Source of the DNA: Oscillospiraceae bacterium
GTDB lineage: Bacteria > Bacillota > Clostridia > Oscillospirales > Ruminococcaceae
Direction of reading: 5' to 3'
DNA length: 64,000 nt
NCBI GenBank assembly: GCA_025757985.1
Contig: CP107210.1
Coordinates: 682,001-746,000 of the forward strand
Shown here: positions 1-8,490 of the stretch, piece by piece
How positions within the stretch are numbered: the stretch's first letter is position 1
Layout of the letters: every line of letters begins with the position of its first letter
Position numbers and translations under genes: made by a program
The notes under the pieces: generated by a model
Told to the model about the DNA's origin: nothing
The model's input: the letters and a program-made list of their open reading frames with translations, nothing else
Databases searched by the model: none

Positions 1-356
1 GCCTCGGTGATGGGGACCTTTTCGCTGATGGTGATGGGGTGCTGGCGGCGGGTCTCTTTATAGCGGCGCTGGATCACGGCGTCATTTGCATCCAAGAACA
101 AGATATCATAGTCGATCTTTTTCTCGTCCAGATCTGCCAGAGCCTCCTTGAGCTGCTCAATGCTGCGCACGCCGCGCACATCCATGACAACTGCCACACG
201 GCTGAGCTGGTTTTCGCCCTGCAGGGCGAAGTCCACGATACGCGGCAGCAGCGCCACCGGGATGTTGTCAATGCAGAAAAAGCCGATGTCCTCCAGTGCG
301 TTGACAGCCATAGACTTGCCCGCGCCGGAAAGCCCCGTCACGATCAGAAAATTCAT
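1..356 (-). CDS. rapZ: RNase adapter protein RapZ, 3' part missing
   Basis: N-terminal ~118 codons of a RapZ/YvcJ-type P-loop protein; the gene runs off the left window edge. The start is the ATG at 354-356. The first residues hold a Walker A motif (GLSGAGKS), followed by 'DIGFFCIDNIP' and 'VVMDVRG', the usual RapZ N-terminal order. RapZ proteins bind nucleotides; in Enterobacteria they guide RNase E to small RNAs of amino-sugar control, while in Firmicutes the YvcJ homologue has a less clear role linked to competence and cell-wall metabolism. It lies 16 bp downstream of murB, last visible gene of the hprK operon. The common Firmicute order continues with yvcK and whiA, which would lie outside the window. 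Confidence 0.93.
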   Translation of the reverse strand, partial: MNFLIVTGLSGAGKSMAVNALEDIGFFCIDNIPVALLPRIVDFALQGENQLSRVAVVMDVRGVRSIEQLKEALADLDEKKIDYDILFLDANDAVIQRRYKETRRQHPITISEKVPITE

Positions 357-372
357 CTTCCCCACCGCTCTC

Positions 373-1299
373 TTATTTTACCACGCGGATCTCGCGTTCC
401 AGCACGAAGCCGGTCTTTTCCTTAACGATACGGCTGACCTGCTCGGTCAGCTCCACCACATCGGCGCAGGTCGCACCGCCGCGGTTGATGACAAACCCGC
501 AGTGCTTTTCGCTGATCTGCGCACCGCCCACAGTGAAGCCACAGAGACCGCAGTCCTCGATCAGCTTGCCTGCAAAGGCCCCCGCCGGGCGCTTGAAGGT
601 GCTGCCGGCGCTGGGCCACTCAAGGGGCTGCTTTTCCCTGCGCTTGCCGAGAAGCTCCTTCATCCGGGCCAGAACCTCCGCACCGTTGCCGCGGTGCAGC
701 ACGACCGTAGCCGACAGGATGCACCAGTCGGGGTGCTGTTCAAACACGCTGGTGCGGTAGCCCATGGCTAGATCCTTTGCCGACAGCACACGCAGCTCAA
801 GCGTGTCGTCCAGAAAGGTCACGCTCTCCAGCACATCCTTCATTTCCCCGCCGTAGGCACCGGCGTTCATATAGACGGCACCGCCCACCGTGCCGGGGAT
901 GCCGCAGGCAAACTCCAGCCCGGTCAGGTCAAGCGACTGTGCCTTGCTGCACAGGCGGCCCAGGGTCTGGCCGGCCCCGGCGGTAATGCGCACCACATCG
1001 GTGCCTGCATCGGAATATTCCATCTGGGAAAGTCCGCGCATATCCACTACTGCGCCGTCAAAGCCCGCATCATCAAACAGTGTGTTGGAGCCATTGCCCA
1101 GCAGGTAGACCCGCACACCGTTTTCACGGCAGAGGCGCAGCGTTTCACGCAGCTGCTCTGCATTCTGCGGCGCGCACCAGAACACCGCCGGGCCGCCGAT
1201 CCGAAAGGTCGTATGAGCCGCGAGCGGCTCCCCCTGCACAAAGGGCAGCTGCTGCCTTGTCAGTGCATCGCACAGTGCTGTGATCGTCTTTTCCTGCAT
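373..1299 (-). CDS. murB: UDP-N-acetylenolpyruvoylglucosamine reductase MurB
   Basis: FAD enzyme of 308 residues that reduces UDP-GlcNAc-enolpyruvate to UDP-MurNAc with NADPH, the second committed step of peptidoglycan precursor synthesis in the cytoplasm. Visible marks are the FAD-binding stretch 'YLLGNGSNTLFDD' near residue 65, 'GIPGTVGGAVYMNAGAYGG' in the middle, the catalytic-serine segment 'PSAGSTFKRP' near residue 230 and a late Glu in 'LEREIRVVK'. Length fits the family. The ATG at 1299 is preceded by GGAGG at good distance. It sits between a ROK kinase and rapZ, a neighbourhood conserved in many Firmicutes that ties wall-precursor supply to carbon control. Confidence 0.96.
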   Translation of the reverse strand: MQEKTITALCDALTRQQLPFVQGEPLAAHTTFRIGGPAVFWCAPQNAEQLRETLRLCRENGVRVYLLGNGSNTLFDDAGFDGAVVDMRGLSQMEYSDAGTDVVRITAGAGQTLGRLCSKAQSLDLTGLEFACGIPGTVGGAVYMNAGAYGGEMKDVLESVTFLDDTLELRVLSAKDLAMGYRTSVFEQHPDWCILSATVVLHRGNGAEVLARMKELLGKRREKQPLEWPSAGSTFKRPAGAFAGKLIEDCGLCGFTVGGAQISEKHCGFVINRGGATCADVVELTEQVSRIVKEKTGFVLEREIRVVK

Positions 1300-1326
1300 G
1301 GATGTCCTCCGTCAGAATCGCTTGCA

Positions 1327-2283
1327 TCAAATAGAATTTTCCAGAGCCGCCGCACCGATCACGCCGGCATCGTTGCGCAGCGTGCAGGCACAGATAGCCG
1401 GGAACTTGCCGGTGGTGATGTTGCGGGTCTCATTCTCAGCATATGCGCGGACAGGTGCCAGCAGGACCTCGCCCTGATTGGAAACGCCGCCGCCGATGCA
1501 GATGACCTCCGGCTCAAAGGTGTTGATGACATTGGCAATGCCAACGCCCACATACTCGATCCAGCTGTCCACGACCTTTTGTGCGGTCTCGTCCCCCTTG
1601 GCGGCGGCGTCAAAGGCCAGCTTGGCATTGACATGGTCGATGTCCTGCGTCATCTGCCACATGATGGTGTTCTTGTTTTCCTGCATGGCCTTCTTAGTCT
1701 CGCGGGTCAGGGCGCTGGCGGAGGCATAGCGCTCCCAGCAGCCCTTGCGGCCACAGGTACACTGGATGCCGTCCTTGACGATGACATTGTGGCCCATCTC
1801 ACCGGCGGCAAAATTGAAGCCGCGCAGGATCTTGCCGTTCAGGATAATGCCGCTGCCGATGCCGGTGCCGAGCGTGATGATGACGGCATCACGATAGCCC
1901 TTGGCGCCGCCCGCAATGTACTCACCGAACGCGGCAGCGTTGGCATCGTTTTCCACATAGACCTTGCAGCCCAGCAGATTTTCCATATCCGGGCCAAGGT
2001 TCCAGTCATAGTACCCGAAGTTCGTGTTGAAGCCGACAAAGCCGGTGGTGAAGTTCACGCTGCCCGGGGTGCCGATGCCGACATAGCGGATGTCCGCAAA
2101 GTCCACCTTGTTCTCGCGCGCCACAGTGCGGCACAGGTCTGCCAGAGCCTTCTCAAGATCCTGCGCCGGGCGGGGCAGACGGGTGGCCCAGGTCACCTTG
2201 CCGACAACCTCAAATTTTTCGTTGACCAGACCGGCGGTCATCGTGGTGCCGCCCAGATCAATACCAATCGTATACTTGCTCAT
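1327..2283 (-). CDS. ROK-family sugar kinase, probable glucokinase
   Basis: ROK (repressor-ORF-kinase) protein of 318 residues. The N-terminal phosphate loop 'GIDLGGTTMTAG' is followed by 'VENDANAAAFGEY' (catalytic Asp) and 'LGTGIGSGII'. The ROK zinc site is intact as His in 'GEMGHN' and Cys in 'CTCGRKGCWE'. There is no N-terminal helix-turn-helix, so this is a kinase rather than an Xyl/NagC-type repressor. Most proteins of this pattern in Firmicutes phosphorylate glucose to glucose-6-phosphate, but fructose, allose or N-acetylmannosamine kinases look much the same, so the substrate is inferred. The ATG at 2283 has an AGGAGG site and overlaps the stop of the upstream PHP gene by 4 bp, indicating coupled translation. 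Confidence 0.85.
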   Translation of the reverse strand: MSKYTIGIDLGGTTMTAGLVNEKFEVVGKVTWATRLPRPAQDLEKALADLCRTVARENKVDFADIRYVGIGTPGSVNFTTGFVGFNTNFGYYDWNLGPDMENLLGCKVYVENDANAAAFGEYIAGGAKGYRDAVIITLGTGIGSGIILNGKILRGFNFAAGEMGHNVIVKDGIQCTCGRKGCWERYASASALTRETKKAMQENKNTIMWQMTQDIDHVNAKLAFDAAAKGDETAQKVVDSWIEYVGVGIANVINTFEPEVICIGGGVSNQGEVLLAPVRAYAENETRNITTGKFPAICACTLRNDAGVIGAAALENSI

Positions 2284-3029
2284 AACAAAATTCCTCCTAC
2301 TTCTTCTGCACAGGGCTTACCGTGCAGTTGTAATTCACGAACCAGATTTTCCCGCGTTGCGTTCACGATCAGCTCCTGCGGGAATTGCATTTCCTCCAGC
2401 ATGGCATACAGGGCACACAGGCCGTGCTGCAGCTGGTATGTGCTGTGGGCATCGCTGTCCACCGCAATGCGGCAGCCGTTGGCAAGGCATGCGGCCAACA
2501 GCGCCCGCATATTGGGGATGCCGTCCTTGCGGACATTGAATGAGTTGCCGTTGAGCTCCACGACCTTGTGGTTTTTAGCAAACGCTCTGGTGACAAGGTC
2601 GTAGTCATAGCGGTAGTTTTCCTGCTCGGAATGGCCGATACAGTCCACATAAGGGTTTTCGGCCACAGCCAGCCAGAGACGATCTGCCTCCCTGCGGGTC
2701 AGAAGCCCCGGCACACAGGTGCTGTGGATGGACGCCACGACCCAGTCCTGCGCCTTGAGCTGGCTTTGCGAAAGATCCAGCCCGCCCTTGGTATCCATGA
2801 CATTGGCCTCGGCACCGTAGAGGATCACCACACCGTCCATGGTGCGGGGCATGGCGCTCCAGTTTCCGAAATGCCATGCATGCGGTGCATCGGGCATCGC
2901 GGGGGCGTGATCCGTCACGGCGAGGGCGCAATAGCCCAGTGCCTTGGCGGCAGCGGCCATCTCCGCAAAGGTGTTGTAGGCGTGGGTGGCGCACAGCGTG
3001 TGGGTGTGCAGGTCTGCAATCATCTGCAT
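2280..3029 (-). CDS. PHP-domain phosphoesterase, YcdX-like
   Basis: Metal-dependent phosphoesterase of 249 residues with the PHP fold. The N-terminal 'ADLHTHT' is the first metal-binding motif; 'TDHAPAM', a His in 'VASIHS', 'IGHSE' and 'VDSDAHS' complete the expected series of His/Asp ligands. The arrangement matches YcdX/histidinol-phosphatase-like proteins; the true substrate is unknown. The ATG at 3029 gives the full first motif; a second ATG six bases later is possible. It lies 20 bp after hprK and overlaps the downstream ROK kinase by 4 bp, so it is an interior gene of the hprK operon. Confidence 0.85.
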   Translation of the reverse strand: MQMIADLHTHTLCATHAYNTFAEMAAAAKALGYCALAVTDHAPAMPDAPHAWHFGNWSAMPRTMDGVVILYGAEANVMDTKGGLDLSQSQLKAQDWVVASIHSTCVPGLLTRREADRLWLAVAENPYVDCIGHSEQENYRYDYDLVTRAFAKNHKVVELNGNSFNVRKDGIPNMRALLAACLANGCRIAVDSDAHSTYQLQHGLCALYAMLEEMQFPQELIVNATRENLVRELQLHGKPCAEEVGGILL

Positions 3030-3048
3030 GGAATGAAAAAACCTCTTT

Positions 3049-3981
3049 TTACTTTGTAATATCGTCCTGCAGGCCCAGCTGGGTCAGCAGCTCCTTGGCA
3101 GCGTTATAGCCCATCTCCTTCTGGCGGTTGTTGATGGCCGCCGTTTCCAGAATGACCGCCAGATTACGGCCCGGCATAACGGGGATCAGCATACTGGGCA
3201 CCTTGACGCCGAGAATGTCATAATACTCTGTCTCAAGACCCGTGCGGTCGTAGTTCTTCGTGCGATCCCACGGCTCAAGCTGGACGACCATCTCAACCTC
3301 CACACTGGAGCGCACCGAGCCGATGCCGAACACGCGGGCAACATTGATGATGCCGATGCCGCGCAGTTCAATAAAGTGGCGGATGTTGGCGGGTGCCGTG
3401 CCGAGGATCTTGCGGTAGGAGACCCTGCGCAGCTCAACGGCATCGTCCGCAATGAGACGGTGGCCGCGCTTGACCAGCTCAATGGCGGTTTCGCTCTTGC
3501 CGACACCGGAATCACCGAGGATCAGGATGCCCTCGCCGTAGACCTCCACCAGTACGCCGTGGCGGGTGATGCGGGGTGCCAGCTCGGTGTTCAGCGTCGT
3601 GATGAGCTGGCCCATCAGGGCGGAGGTCATCTCGGTAGACATCAGAATCGGCACACCGTACTTTTTGCCGTACTGCATCATCTCTGACAGCGGCTGCATG
3701 CCGCGGCTCAGCACCACAGCGGGCGGCTGGAAGGAGAAAAGCTTTTCCAGATGGGTTTTGCGCAAGGTGGTGGTCAATTCATCCAGATAGGACATCTCGG
3801 TCAGGCCGATGATCTGGATGCGCTTGCTGTCGAAATTTTCATAGTAACCGGCCAGCAGGATGCCCGGGCGGTACACCTCCGTTGCCGTGACCTGGATCTT
3901 TTCCAGCTCACAGGGGGTGTAGGCGATCGTCAGGTTGGCTTCCTCAGCCAGCTTTGCCAGGGAAACGGAGAACTCAGACAC
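3049..3981 (-). CDS. hprK: HPr kinase/phosphorylase HprK
   Basis: Bifunctional kinase/phosphorylase acting on Ser-46 of HPr, the master switch of carbon catabolite repression in Firmicutes. The catalytic Walker A 'GDSGVGKSE' lies near residue 156, a His just ahead of it (RHGVL) matches the catalytic-site His, and the HprK signature 'IELRGIGIINV' follows near residue 204. I choose the GTG at 3981 (310 residues, usual family length) because GAGG sits nine bases before it; the in-frame ATG at 4008 lies only about two bases from the predicted transcription start. First gene of an operon running through the PHP gene, ROK kinase, murB and rapZ. Confidence 0.95.
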   Translation of the reverse strand: MSEFSVSLAKLAEEANLTIAYTPCELEKIQVTATEVYRPGILLAGYYENFDSKRIQIIGLTEMSYLDELTTTLRKTHLEKLFSFQPPAVVLSRGMQPLSEMMQYGKKYGVPILMSTEMTSALMGQLITTLNTELAPRITRHGVLVEVYGEGILILGDSGVGKSETAIELVKRGHRLIADDAVELRRVSYRKILGTAPANIRHFIELRGIGIINVARVFGIGSVRSSVEVEMVVQLEPWDRTKNYDRTGLETEYYDILGVKVPSMLIPVMPGRNLAVILETAAINNRQKEMGYNAAKELLTQLGLQDDITK

Positions 3982-4016
3982 AGTGGAACGCCTCTTTTCT
4001 TTTAGCATTATGTTTT

Positions 4017-4045
4017 ATTATACCGTAATTGCCCGTTTTTGTACA
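4017..4045 (-). promoter_or_regulatory. Sigma-A type promoter of the hprK operon
   Basis: On the minus strand, -35 TGTACA (4040-4045) and -10 TATAAT (4017-4022) are separated by 17 bp. The predicted start is near 4010, just ahead of hprK, and favours the GTG start of hprK at 3981. Confidence 0.7.
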
Positions 4046-4069
4046 GAGGCCGCGTGCGAACACAAGCAA

Positions 4070-4102
4070 AAAAATACCCGCTGTTTTTCACAAAACAGCG
4101 GG
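4070..4102 (-). terminator. Intrinsic terminator of the surface-glycan operon
   Basis: Hairpin with stem CCCGCTGTTTT and its complement (4077-4102), followed on the minus strand by a run of T (4070-4076). It lies 12 bp after the acyltransferase stop and just before the hprK promoter, so it insulates the two operons. Confidence 0.85.
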
Positions 4103-4113
4103 CAGACACAGTA

Positions 4114-5115
4114 TCAAACAGGACGCAGGGCAGCAAAAGCTCTGCGCAGGGTCTTCTGCAGCCAGAGCAGGGCCTCCGCCGCCGCAAACGCAGCGGCCAG
4201 ATAGACCACATACAAAAATGCCGTATCCCGGCGGGACAGTGCCGCCAGATCAAAATGGGCGGCCATATCCTGAATCAGAACATGATGTACAAGAAACACC
4301 GCGTAGGAGATTTTTGCCAGCTGCGCGCCCAGCACACGCGGCCACGGGCGGTCCAGCAGCGGGGCCGCCAGCGCCAGCAGGATAAAAACAGCGGCACCGG
4401 CGAGTGCGCAGGTGATCTTGCCGTCAAGGCTGCGGGCGGCGGCAGCACCTGCCAGCAGCGCCGCAGGCAGGATGTACTGCGCACGCTTCGGCATAATCAG
4501 AAAGGTCATACCGAAAAGAAATTCCGGGATATGCACCGCGACCAGACGCGCATCCCAACCCAGCAGATGGATCGGAATACACACCGCAAGGGTGACGACC
4601 CAGGTCAGCCAGATGTTTCTGCGCAGCGCCCGCTGCAGCAGCGGGAACAGCAGATACAAAAACAGGATGCTGCCGAGGAACCACTCTCCCACGCAGGCAA
4701 AATCCATACCGACCCAGCCCGCTGCCACGGCAAAGTTATCCAACCCAAGGAAGGTCAGCACCAGCGTGATCGTCTTTGCCCCGGCAAAGCTGCCCGGCCT
4801 TGTCACAAACCTCCAGCTGAACACAACGAACCATGCCAGCCAAAAGAGCGGGTAGACCGCCCCGGCACGCTTTTTGTAGAACTGCGCAGGGCTTTGATTT
4901 TCCGGGACCGTCAGCGCCAGCGAAGCGCCCGACACGATAAAGAACAGCGTGGAGCCGAAATCCCCCAGATAGATGCCCAGTGGCAGCGTGCTGGTAAACA
5001 GCTTATGCGGCAGGGTGAAATACCCCGTGACCGTGGCGTTGAAATGCACGGTCAGGATGCAGCCCAGCGCCACGGCACGGACCAGATCCAGATAAAAAAG
5101 GCGTTGCTTTTTGAT
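4114..5115 (-). CDS. Acyltransferase 3 family membrane protein
   Basis: Integral membrane protein of about 333 residues of the acyltransferase-3 (OafA/WecH-like) family, which transfers acetyl or other acyl groups to sugars of surface glycans. The N-terminal 'FYLDLVRAVA' and the His in 'TVHF' within the first membrane segment are the family hallmark, followed by many hydrophobic segments. Translation seems to begin at ATC (5113-5115): GGGGAG sits seven bases upstream, the family-typical N-terminus begins there, and an in-frame stop lies at 5131-5133. The first in-frame standard start (GTG, 5073) would cut off that conserved N-terminus. Last gene of the glycan operon, so it probably decorates the product. 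Acceptor unknown. Confidence 0.85.
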   Translation of the reverse strand: MKKQRLFYLDLVRAVALGCILTVHFNATVTGYFTLPHKLFTSTLPLGIYLGDFGSTLFFIVSGASLALTVPENQSPAQFYKKRAGAVYPLFWLAWFVVFSWRFVTRPGSFAGAKTITLVLTFLGLDNFAVAAGWVGMDFACVGEWFLGSILFLYLLFPLLQRALRRNIWLTWVVTLAVCIPIHLLGWDARLVAVHIPEFLFGMTFLIMPKRAQYILPAALLAGAAAARSLDGKITCALAGAAVFILLALAAPLLDRPWPRVLGAQLAKISYAVFLVHHVLIQDMAAHFDLAALSRRDTAFLYVVYLAAAFAAAEALLWLQKTLRRAFAALRPV

Positions 5116-5130
5116 GGGTGTTCTCCCCTT

Positions 5131-6540
5131 TTACTTTGTTTGCAGCCGATGCTTGATCAGACGCCCAAGCTGCTTTGCCACAGCGGCCGGCTGTGCAGCC
5201 GCTGTTTCATACACATTGAGAATGTCAGCGCGCGCCACAGCCTGAGCCGCTGTTTCAAAGCTGGCGGCGTATGCGCCGTTTGCTTGTGCGATCAGGGCCA
5301 GCCGCCAGGCGTCATGCTGGTTTTTGCAGTCCGGAATGCCCTGCGGGAAGGCAGACTCCCGCACCAGCATCCAGCCGCAGTTGGGTGCCGGCAGAGGCTC
5401 CTCACCGACAGGGACCTTCGCCTGACTTTGCAGGCTTTCTTTCTCCGCCAGCCATTGGCGGCGCTGCGCCGCAGCACAGCCCGCGTACAGCGGCACAGAG
5501 GGGCTGAGGATGCCGAGCAGCGGCTGCTTTTCAAACCAGATGGCAGCCTGCTCCATCAGCGCATCCGCCTGTGCGGCTGCCTGCCGGGTATACCAGTCGG
5601 TTACCGGGTCTGTCTTTGGCAGCGCATAGCGGATCAGCCGCAGCCCCAGCACAGCCGGGTCAGCCTGCGTTTGGGTAGGCATCCCAACGACATAGCGCCA
5701 GTGCAGGTTTTTGGACAGCGCCGCCAGCGGCTGGGTCTTAAGCAGCGACACGAGCAGAAGATCCAGCGGGAAACTGGTTTTTTCATGGAGATAGGCGCAC
5801 AGCTCCCGCGCCGCCATGCCGTCTGTGCGGCGCAGCTCATCCCCGTAGGGCGTGAACAGACTGCGCCGCTTGAAGAACGGACAGCCGCGCTTTTCCAGCA
5901 GCTCCCGTGGGCAGGCCATGATCGGGTTGACAAAGACGCCCCTCATATCCTCCGTCTGCACATAGGTATCCCATGTATACCCCTTGGCGGCAAAATAAGG
6001 CGTGAACCGCGTTTCATGGCGGATAACGGACTCCTCGTAGCTTTTTGGCAGGGGCATTTCCTGCCAGTAGCGCCAGAAATCATCGCCGGTGAAAAGCCGG
6101 GGCCGCAGCGCGAGGAAATGGGACTGGATATGCTCCGGCACATTCCCGCCGAAGCGCGGGCTTTTCATTGCATAGTGACGGGTCAGGCCCCAGAAGTCCA
6201 GCGCCGGGCGTGCCTGCATTGCCTCAAACATCGGCCGCAGCTCACAGACCGGGCCTGCCAGCGTGTAGTTCATGAGGATGATCTCCTCATATTCCGCCAG
6301 TGCCTCCCGGCCGATGGTGAGCAGTGCCTCCCGGTAAGCCCCCACATCAAAGCCGGTGTTTTCCCGCTCTATGCAGCCCGCGCCGGACTGGCGCACCCAC
6401 ACCCGGTCCGCCGGGGCCAGCGCACCGTTTGTGACAAAGATGACCTTGCCATATTTCTGCACTGCCTGCACGGCAATACGGCAGGCAGTGTCAATACAGC
6501 CCGCCGGGTCATAATGGAAGTAGATGACCAGTCGTTTCAT
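5131..6540 (-). CDS. RgpF-like glycan-synthesis protein, short form
   Basis: Protein of 469 residues resembling rhamnan synthesis protein F. Residues ~1-240 contain the same landmarks as its neighbour: a start like 'MKRLVIYFHYD', 'ENTGFDVGAYREAL', 'DFWGL', 'HIQSHF', 'FWRYW' and 'FFKRRS'. Family members act in assembly of rhamnose-containing wall polysaccharides (Streptococcus RgpF is a rhamnosyltransferase); the exact linkage here cannot be told. The second half is much shorter than in the downstream-encoded-side partner: the block with 'ENQGRD' is absent and only an equivalent of 'LGIL.P' near residue 360 and a weak tail remain. Start ATG at 6540; 6 bp from the stop of the longer paralogue. 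Probably a duplicate that lost much of its second module. Confidence 0.8.
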   Translation of the reverse strand: MKRLVIYFHYDPAGCIDTACRIAVQAVQKYGKVIFVTNGALAPADRVWVRQSGAGCIERENTGFDVGAYREALLTIGREALAEYEEIILMNYTLAGPVCELRPMFEAMQARPALDFWGLTRHYAMKSPRFGGNVPEHIQSHFLALRPRLFTGDDFWRYWQEMPLPKSYEESVIRHETRFTPYFAAKGYTWDTYVQTEDMRGVFVNPIMACPRELLEKRGCPFFKRRSLFTPYGDELRRTDGMAARELCAYLHEKTSFPLDLLLVSLLKTQPLAALSKNLHWRYVVGMPTQTQADPAVLGLRLIRYALPKTDPVTDWYTRQAAAQADALMEQAAIWFEKQPLLGILSPSVPLYAGCAAAQRRQWLAEKESLQSQAKVPVGEEPLPAPNCGWMLVRESAFPQGIPDCKNQHDAWRLALIAQANGAYAASFETAAQAVARADILNVYETAAAQPAAVAKQLGRLIKHRLQTK

Positions 6541-6546
6541 GGCAGA

Positions 6547-8490
6547 TCAGTCCTCATAGGGGCCCTCATGCGGGCCGAAAATCGCGCGCTTTGTATTGAT
6601 GATGACCCGGTAGGAGCCGCCGGGCAGATTGTCCCGCAGCCAGTTCCGGGCATGGCGGCGCTTGCTGTCAGAATACGGGCCGTAGTGGCTGAACAGATGG
6701 TGGCGTTTGTAGGCAAACCCTACCGCCGAGCTGGACGCCCCATAGAAGGTCGTGCAGTCAAAGACGCGGGCCAGCGGGCGGATCATGGCAGATGCGTAGG
6801 CCTGCATCGTATCGTTGTGGGTGACGGCATAGCTTTTGCTCATGACAACGGCCGGGTAGTAGCCTGCGCTCTGGGCCACAAACGGGTAGATGCGCTCGAT
6901 GGCATGACTGATCGTACCGTCCTGCGGCAGCGGCTCCGGCGGGAAGTCAGTATGCTTCCAACCGTGGTCAAACAGCGGCGCGAGCGCCCGCGGGCGGAAC
7001 CAGAACACACTGCCGTAGGGCGCAATGGGCGATTTTTCACCCGAGATGGGTACATCCAGTCCCAGATCCTTCATCAGCTTCTTCGTATTTTCAAAGTTCG
7101 GGCCCCAGCCGCCGGAGCACATATTCATAAAATACAGTCCGTGGGTCGGGTACGGCGGGCAAAGGATACCGAGGTAAGGGTCCTTCTCAAACTCGCACAG
7201 AACATTCAGCACATGCGCCGAATTTTTGCAGACATTCTCATTGCAGACATAGCCGAAGCCAGCACCCACGCTGCCGGGCTTTGTCTGGACGGCTTTTTTA
7301 TCATGCATAAAGCAGGCGTAATCATATTCCCGCAGCTGCGGGGCCAGATCACAGAGGAAGGCTGCCACATCGCGGCCCTGATTCTCCACCACAGTCACGG
7401 TAACGCTGTGTACCGGCAGGCCGGCAAAGGCCGCCTCGATCTGCGGCTTTTTATCGGCGCTGCTCGTTGTGATAAAGACATCGGTCTGTGGCGGGAATTT
7501 GGCGGCAAAGGCCCTGCTCTGGCCGAGCATATCCATAAAATACAGATGCATGGCCAGCGCGATGCGGCGGTTTTGGCAAAGGCTCTGCGCCGCAGCGGCA
7601 TCCTGCACGGTCGGTTCAATGATGCGGGTCAGCGCCAGATTCCGTGTGAAATCGTGGGGGTGCATCGTCCGGATCATATTCTTCCAGATCAGCTCCAGCG
7701 GGTAGTCCGTCTCATCGCGCAGATAGTCATACAGCTCCTGCACCGGCTCGCCTGCGGTATCGTTGAGGTAGGCCTCCAGCTCATGCATAAAGCTGCGGCG
7801 CTTGAAAAGCGGGCATTTTTTTTCGCGCAGCAACAGCGTCGGGCAGACCAGCAGCGGGTAGTCGGTAAACTCCTTCAGGTCGTCGGTCTTGACATAGACA
7901 TCCCACTTAAAGCCCTTGTCCCCGAACTGCTTGGTGAACACAGCCTCATACCGCTGCACCGAGTCGGTGTAGCTTTCGATCATCGGCATCGTATCCCAAT
8001 AGGCCTGCAGCTCCGGGTTCTGCACAAAGCGCTTGCGGTAGACAATGAAATGGGACTGGATATGCACCGGCAGATAGTTGTAAAGATGCTTGCCCTTGAA
8101 AGGGTTTGACTTTGCGCCGTGGTGTACGGAAAGGCCCCAGAAATCCAGATCCTGATTTTCCCACATGGCCTCGAACATCTCCCGCAGCGGGCGCACGGGG
8201 CCCATAAGGGTCGAGTTTGTCATGACGATCTCGTCATATTCCGACAGCTTCTCCCAGCCGTAGAAGTCAAGCGCCGTCTTGTAGGCCCATACATCAAGCC
8301 CCTTGTTTTCCCGCACGATGATCGTATCGGTGAACTGCTCAAAAGCGGCGCGCCCCTGCGCGCTGAGCTTGCCGTTGCAGACAACGACCAGCTCGGTCAG
8401 GTTCTTATGCAGATCTGCGAGATAGTAGGTGATGAAATCATCCACATCGCCGTTTTTTTCGTAGAAGAAAAAGATGCCTAATCGTTTCAT
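6547..8490 (-). CDS. RgpF-like glycan-synthesis protein, two-module form
   Basis: Protein of 647 residues with two glycosyltransferase-like modules. Module 1 (residues ~1-240) has 'FFFYEKNGDVDD', 'ENKGLDVWAYKTAL', 'DFWGLSVHH', 'HIQSHF' and 'LFKRRS'. Module 2 (residues ~310-600) has 'VFITTSSADKK', 'ENQGRDVAAF', 'HDKKA', 'LGILCPP' and 'YGSVFWFRP', the core of the RgpF family. Known members help build rhamnan-type wall glycans; donor and acceptor are not evident here. The ATG at 8490 overlaps the epimerase stop by 4 bp, so the two are translationally coupled. Cytoplasmic; no membrane segment is seen. Confidence 0.85.
   Translation of the reverse strand: MKRLGIFFFYEKNGDVDDFITYYLADLHKNLTELVVVCNGKLSAQGRAAFEQFTDTIIVRENKGLDVWAYKTALDFYGWEKLSEYDEIVMTNSTLMGPVRPLREMFEAMWENQDLDFWGLSVHHGAKSNPFKGKHLYNYLPVHIQSHFIVYRKRFVQNPELQAYWDTMPMIESYTDSVQRYEAVFTKQFGDKGFKWDVYVKTDDLKEFTDYPLLVCPTLLLREKKCPLFKRRSFMHELEAYLNDTAGEPVQELYDYLRDETDYPLELIWKNMIRTMHPHDFTRNLALTRIIEPTVQDAAAAQSLCQNRRIALAMHLYFMDMLGQSRAFAAKFPPQTDVFITTSSADKKPQIEAAFAGLPVHSVTVTVVENQGRDVAAFLCDLAPQLREYDYACFMHDKKAVQTKPGSVGAGFGYVCNENVCKNSAHVLNVLCEFEKDPYLGILCPPYPTHGLYFMNMCSGGWGPNFENTKKLMKDLGLDVPISGEKSPIAPYGSVFWFRPRALAPLFDHGWKHTDFPPEPLPQDGTISHAIERIYPFVAQSAGYYPAVVMSKSYAVTHNDTMQAYASAMIRPLARVFDCTTFYGASSSAVGFAYKRHHLFSHYGPYSDSKRRHARNWLRDNLPGGSYRVIINTKRAIFGPHEGPYED

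Noticed and set aside
4006..4008. ATG at 4008 as the hprK start
   Set aside because: It lies about two bases from the predicted transcription start with no ribosome site; the GTG at 3981 has a site and gives normal length.
4039..8109. 1356-codon open frame on the plus strand
   Set aside because: It runs antisense to hprK's upstream region, the acyltransferase and both RgpF genes. It is a mirror of GC-rich codon use, with Arg/Gln/His-rich composition and no domain.
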